Assembly (NCBI GenBank): GCA_012960225.1
Contig: DUBS01000004.1
Span: 90,652-154,651 of the forward strand
DNA from: Gemmatimonadota bacterium
GTDB lineage: Bacteria > Gemmatimonadota > Gemmatimonadetes > Longimicrobiales > Gaopeijiaceae
DNA: 64,000 bases
Direction: 5' to 3'
Shown: piece after piece, positions 62,174 through 64,000 of the stretch
Layout: each line of letters opens with the position of its first letter
How positions within the stretch are numbered: the first letter of the stretch is position 1
Notes under the pieces: generated by a model
What the model saw: only the letters and a program-made list of their open reading frames with translations
Told to the model about the DNA's origin: nothing
Database searches by the model: none
Translations under genes and position numbers: made by a program

Positions 62174-64000
62174 TCATCGTAGGCCTACCCGAAGTCCAAT
62201 ACTCGGCGTAAATCCGAGTGTTTTGACATCCGTGACAATCATGGGGAGTTCGTCCAGATCGAACTGACGGTACCAGATGTTGTTCCGTCCATAGGCGTTG
62301 AAGAGTGACAAATTCAATTCATAGAAAAACCGATCACTCTCGAAACGCCTCGTAGCTGCTACATCCATACGATGATAGGCGGGTAACCGCTGGCTATTTT
62401 TTTCACCAACGTGGATATACGAAAGCATACGCCCATCCAAGAGTTCTATCGGATACTGTGCCTCTGGGATCGTATATGGCCTTCCCGACCCGTAAACCCA
62501 GGTGCCAGACAGCGTCCACAGACCCGCTTGATAGCTAGCCACGGTTTTAAACTCGTGTTGTTGATCGTGACTAGCCGGAAAAGGGTTACCGTCATTGAAG
62601 CCCTCGAGTTCGTAATCGATATCAGCAAGTGTGTACCCGATCCATCCAGTCAGACGACCTTGCTTTTTCTGAGCTAGAAACTCGATGCCACGTGCCTCAC
62701 CGGTGCCGGTGAAGAATAAATCGCTCAGTGCTTGCCCGGGCCTGCGTCTGGACCTGGTAGAGAACTGAGAGACGCCGGTGAGATCCTTCTGGTAGGCCTC
62801 AACATCAAAGAGATAGTCATCGTTTTCCCAACTCGCTCCAACAATTCGGTGCTCTGCGAACAACGGATCCAGTCGCTCCCCAGCAAGCACCCAGAAATCT
62901 CGACTCCCCTCAAGCACATCCTCATTCTCAATCCGTTTCACAAACTGGTAGTAGCGACCCCATGCTCCCTTTAGACTAACGCGATCTGTAAGCTTGAAGT
63001 GAATTGAGGTACGAGGTTCCCAGTACAGGCTTTCTGTTTGATCGTAAGACGAAGCTCGAACTCCCACCGTTAGATTGAACCGGTCAGAAGGCAGCCAACG
63101 ATGTTGTGCGTACGCAGATGTGAGAGCTCCCGTGCCCCCCATATCTAGGCCGCCACGAACTGAGTCTCCCTGAAGTCGCTGGAAGCTGTACGCCACTTCG
63201 GTATCGGTAAATTGGAAGCCAAGCCCTATGTCAGACGCCTGAAATGGGCGCCAGGTGTTGTCTAGCCTAACGGTAAAGTCAGTGACCTCATTATCCTCAC
63301 GGAAACCCCGGGAGAACCGGGAGGATGCCACGTCGAGTGCGGCTTCACTGAAGTACTCCGAATAGGCGACAAGCACATCGCTCGTGAAGCGACTACCCCA
63401 GGCACGTGACCAGCGACCACTGGCCCCTCGGTTGCCCCAGTCAGAGACATCCACCCGATCCGGGGTGAGCCTTGTTTGACCATTGGGGGTAGTGATCTCA
63501 TTACCCAGAGACGACTCATCCAACTTGTCCTCACCAGCGTACACCGAGAGCGCAACGACGTCGGAGTCAGTCGGTGAGTAACTCAGCTTAGAGTTCAGGT
63601 CGTAAAAAAAGAAATCGGGCTGAATCGTCTGCTGCTGAAAGTTACCAAACCCACGACCACCGGGGCCACCACCTCGTCCTCCTGGGCCAGTCGGTTGGGG
63701 TTCCTCTTCTTCCTCACCTTCAAGTGTGTTGAAGATGCTATTGTAGAGTCCGGTCCGGATCACATCAGTATAGGAGCGCCGGGCTGACACGAGCCATGAG
63801 CCTTTCCCTCCGAGAGGCACTTCTGTAACTGCACGGGCACTCAAAAGATTCATGCCCGCTGACATGTTGAAATTTTCGTTGTCTCCAGCCTTGCCGATCA
63901 TATCAACAACACTAGACGTACGACCACCGTACCGGGCAGGAAATCCACCTTTGAACAAACGGACATCCTTGATTGCATCAGCATTAAATGCGCTGAAGAC
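62174..64000 (-). CDS. TonB-dependent outer-membrane receptor, N-terminus beyond window
   Basis: The frame is open to the last base, so the signal peptide, any carboxypeptidase-regulatory domain and the TonB box are missing. The visible part begins in the plug (FSAFNADAIKDVRLFKGGFP, then ARYGGRTSSVVDM) and runs through the 22-stranded barrel to the terminal IGLRVGLR. An extracellular loop carries an acidic run followed by a Gly/Arg-rich stretch (PGGRGGGPGGRGFGNFQQQ). It imports an unknown large substrate with energy from TonB. It is coupled to the DUF4249-like gene by an ATGA overlap. Confidence 0.92.
   Translation of the reverse strand, partial: VFSAFNADAIKDVRLFKGGFPARYGGRTSSVVDMIGKAGDNENFNMSAGMNLLSARAVTEVPLGGKGSWLVSARRSYTDVIRTGLYNSIFNTLEGEEEEEPQPTGPGGRGGGPGGRGFGNFQQQTIQPDFFFYDLNSKLSYSPTDSDVVALSVYAGEDKLDESSLGNEITTPNGQTRLTPDRVDVSDWGNRGASGRWSRAWGSRFTSDVLVAYSEYFSEAALDVASSRFSRGFREDNEVTDFTVRLDNTWRPFQASDIGLGFQFTDTEVAYSFQRLQGDSVRGGLDMGGTGALTSAYAQHRWLPSDRFNLTVGVRASSYDQTESLYWEPRTSIHFKLTDRVSLKGAWGRYYQFVKRIENEDVLEGSRDFWVLAGERLDPLFAEHRIVGASWENDDYLFDVEAYQKDLTGVSQFSTRSRRRPGQALSDLFFTGTGEARGIEFLAQKKQGRLTGWIGYTLADIDYELEGFNDGNPFPASHDQQHEFKTVASYQAGLWTLSGTWVYGSGRPYTIPEAQYPIELLDGRMLSYIHVGEKNSQRLPAYHRMDVAATRRFESDRFFYELNLSLFNAYGRNNIWYRQFDLDELPMIVTDVKTLGFTPSIGLRVGLR

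Overview
This window looks like chromosome from a free-living, probably aerobic, Gram-negative bacterium with a large exported proteome. Direct signs are a TonB-dependent receptor with a DUF4249-type lipoprotein, many lipobox and Sec/Tat signal peptides, a PQQ dehydrogenase, c-type cytochromes and a sulfocyanin-like copper protein. The mixture of M28, M14, M16, S9 and M55 peptidases, exported amidohydrolases and serine hydrolases, a stand-alone Ig-like lipoprotein and DUF4249/TonB pairs resembles marine or sponge-associated Gemmatimonadota. That assignment is inference from gene content only. No rRNA or phylogenetic marker beyond rnpB and one tRNA is present.

Layout. 1-4.8 kb (minus): gpmI, an active/inactive M16 peptidase pair and an ECF sigma factor, with 4-bp overlaps between gpmI and the M16 genes. 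5-8.6 kb: an aminotransferase with a lipoprotein, then a minus-strand operon with an iodotyrosine-deiodinase-like flavoprotein and an ArsC-family gene. In the ArsC gene an in-frame TGA replaces the catalytic Cys and is followed by a SECIS-like hairpin, so it is a strong selenoprotein candidate. 8.7-22.5 kb: peptidases (M28, M14, M55), D-aminoacylase-like amidohydrolase, MarR/TerC, sulfocyanin, a TauD dioxygenase, an exported HpcH/HpaI aldolase and a heme/copper-monooxygenase-like protein. 22.6-27.6 kb: an accessory island of small lipoproteins, membrane proteins and broken genes, partly GC-richer than its flanks, punctuated by direct copies of an unusual 60-100 bp repeat. It ends next to tRNA-Arg(CCG) and the RNase P RNA gene.

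28.4-40 kb: exported histidine phosphatase, S9 and M28 peptidases, a His-rich membrane protein, a class C beta-lactamase-like serine hydrolase, a MauG-type cytochrome c peroxidase, a 13-repeat MORN-type lipoprotein and a PAP2 phosphatase. 40.3-43.8 kb: a compact plus-strand operon of cstA, a thioredoxin-fold-like protein with a CCGRLEGD motif, an 87-aa protein ending in Cys-Cys, and an ArsA/Get3-type ATPase. This is a conserved-looking but poorly understood module. 43.9-50.8 kb: NHL propeller, VOC and FG-GAP proteins, an MDR reductase and a secreted unknown, closed by a strong terminator.

50.8-57.5 kb (minus): a respiratory-looking cluster of Npt-like MFS transporter, NosR-like FMN/4Fe-4S membrane protein, ApbE flavin transferase and PQQ dehydrogenase, consistent with an extracytoplasmic electron-transfer chain. 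57.8-64 kb: exported SDR and Tat-exported epimerase, a CapA-type lipoprotein, and a DUF4249/TonB receptor pair that runs off the window edge. The most notable points are the ArsC-like selenoprotein beside the deiodinase homologue, the cstA/CC-tail/ArsA operon and the repeat-punctuated island.
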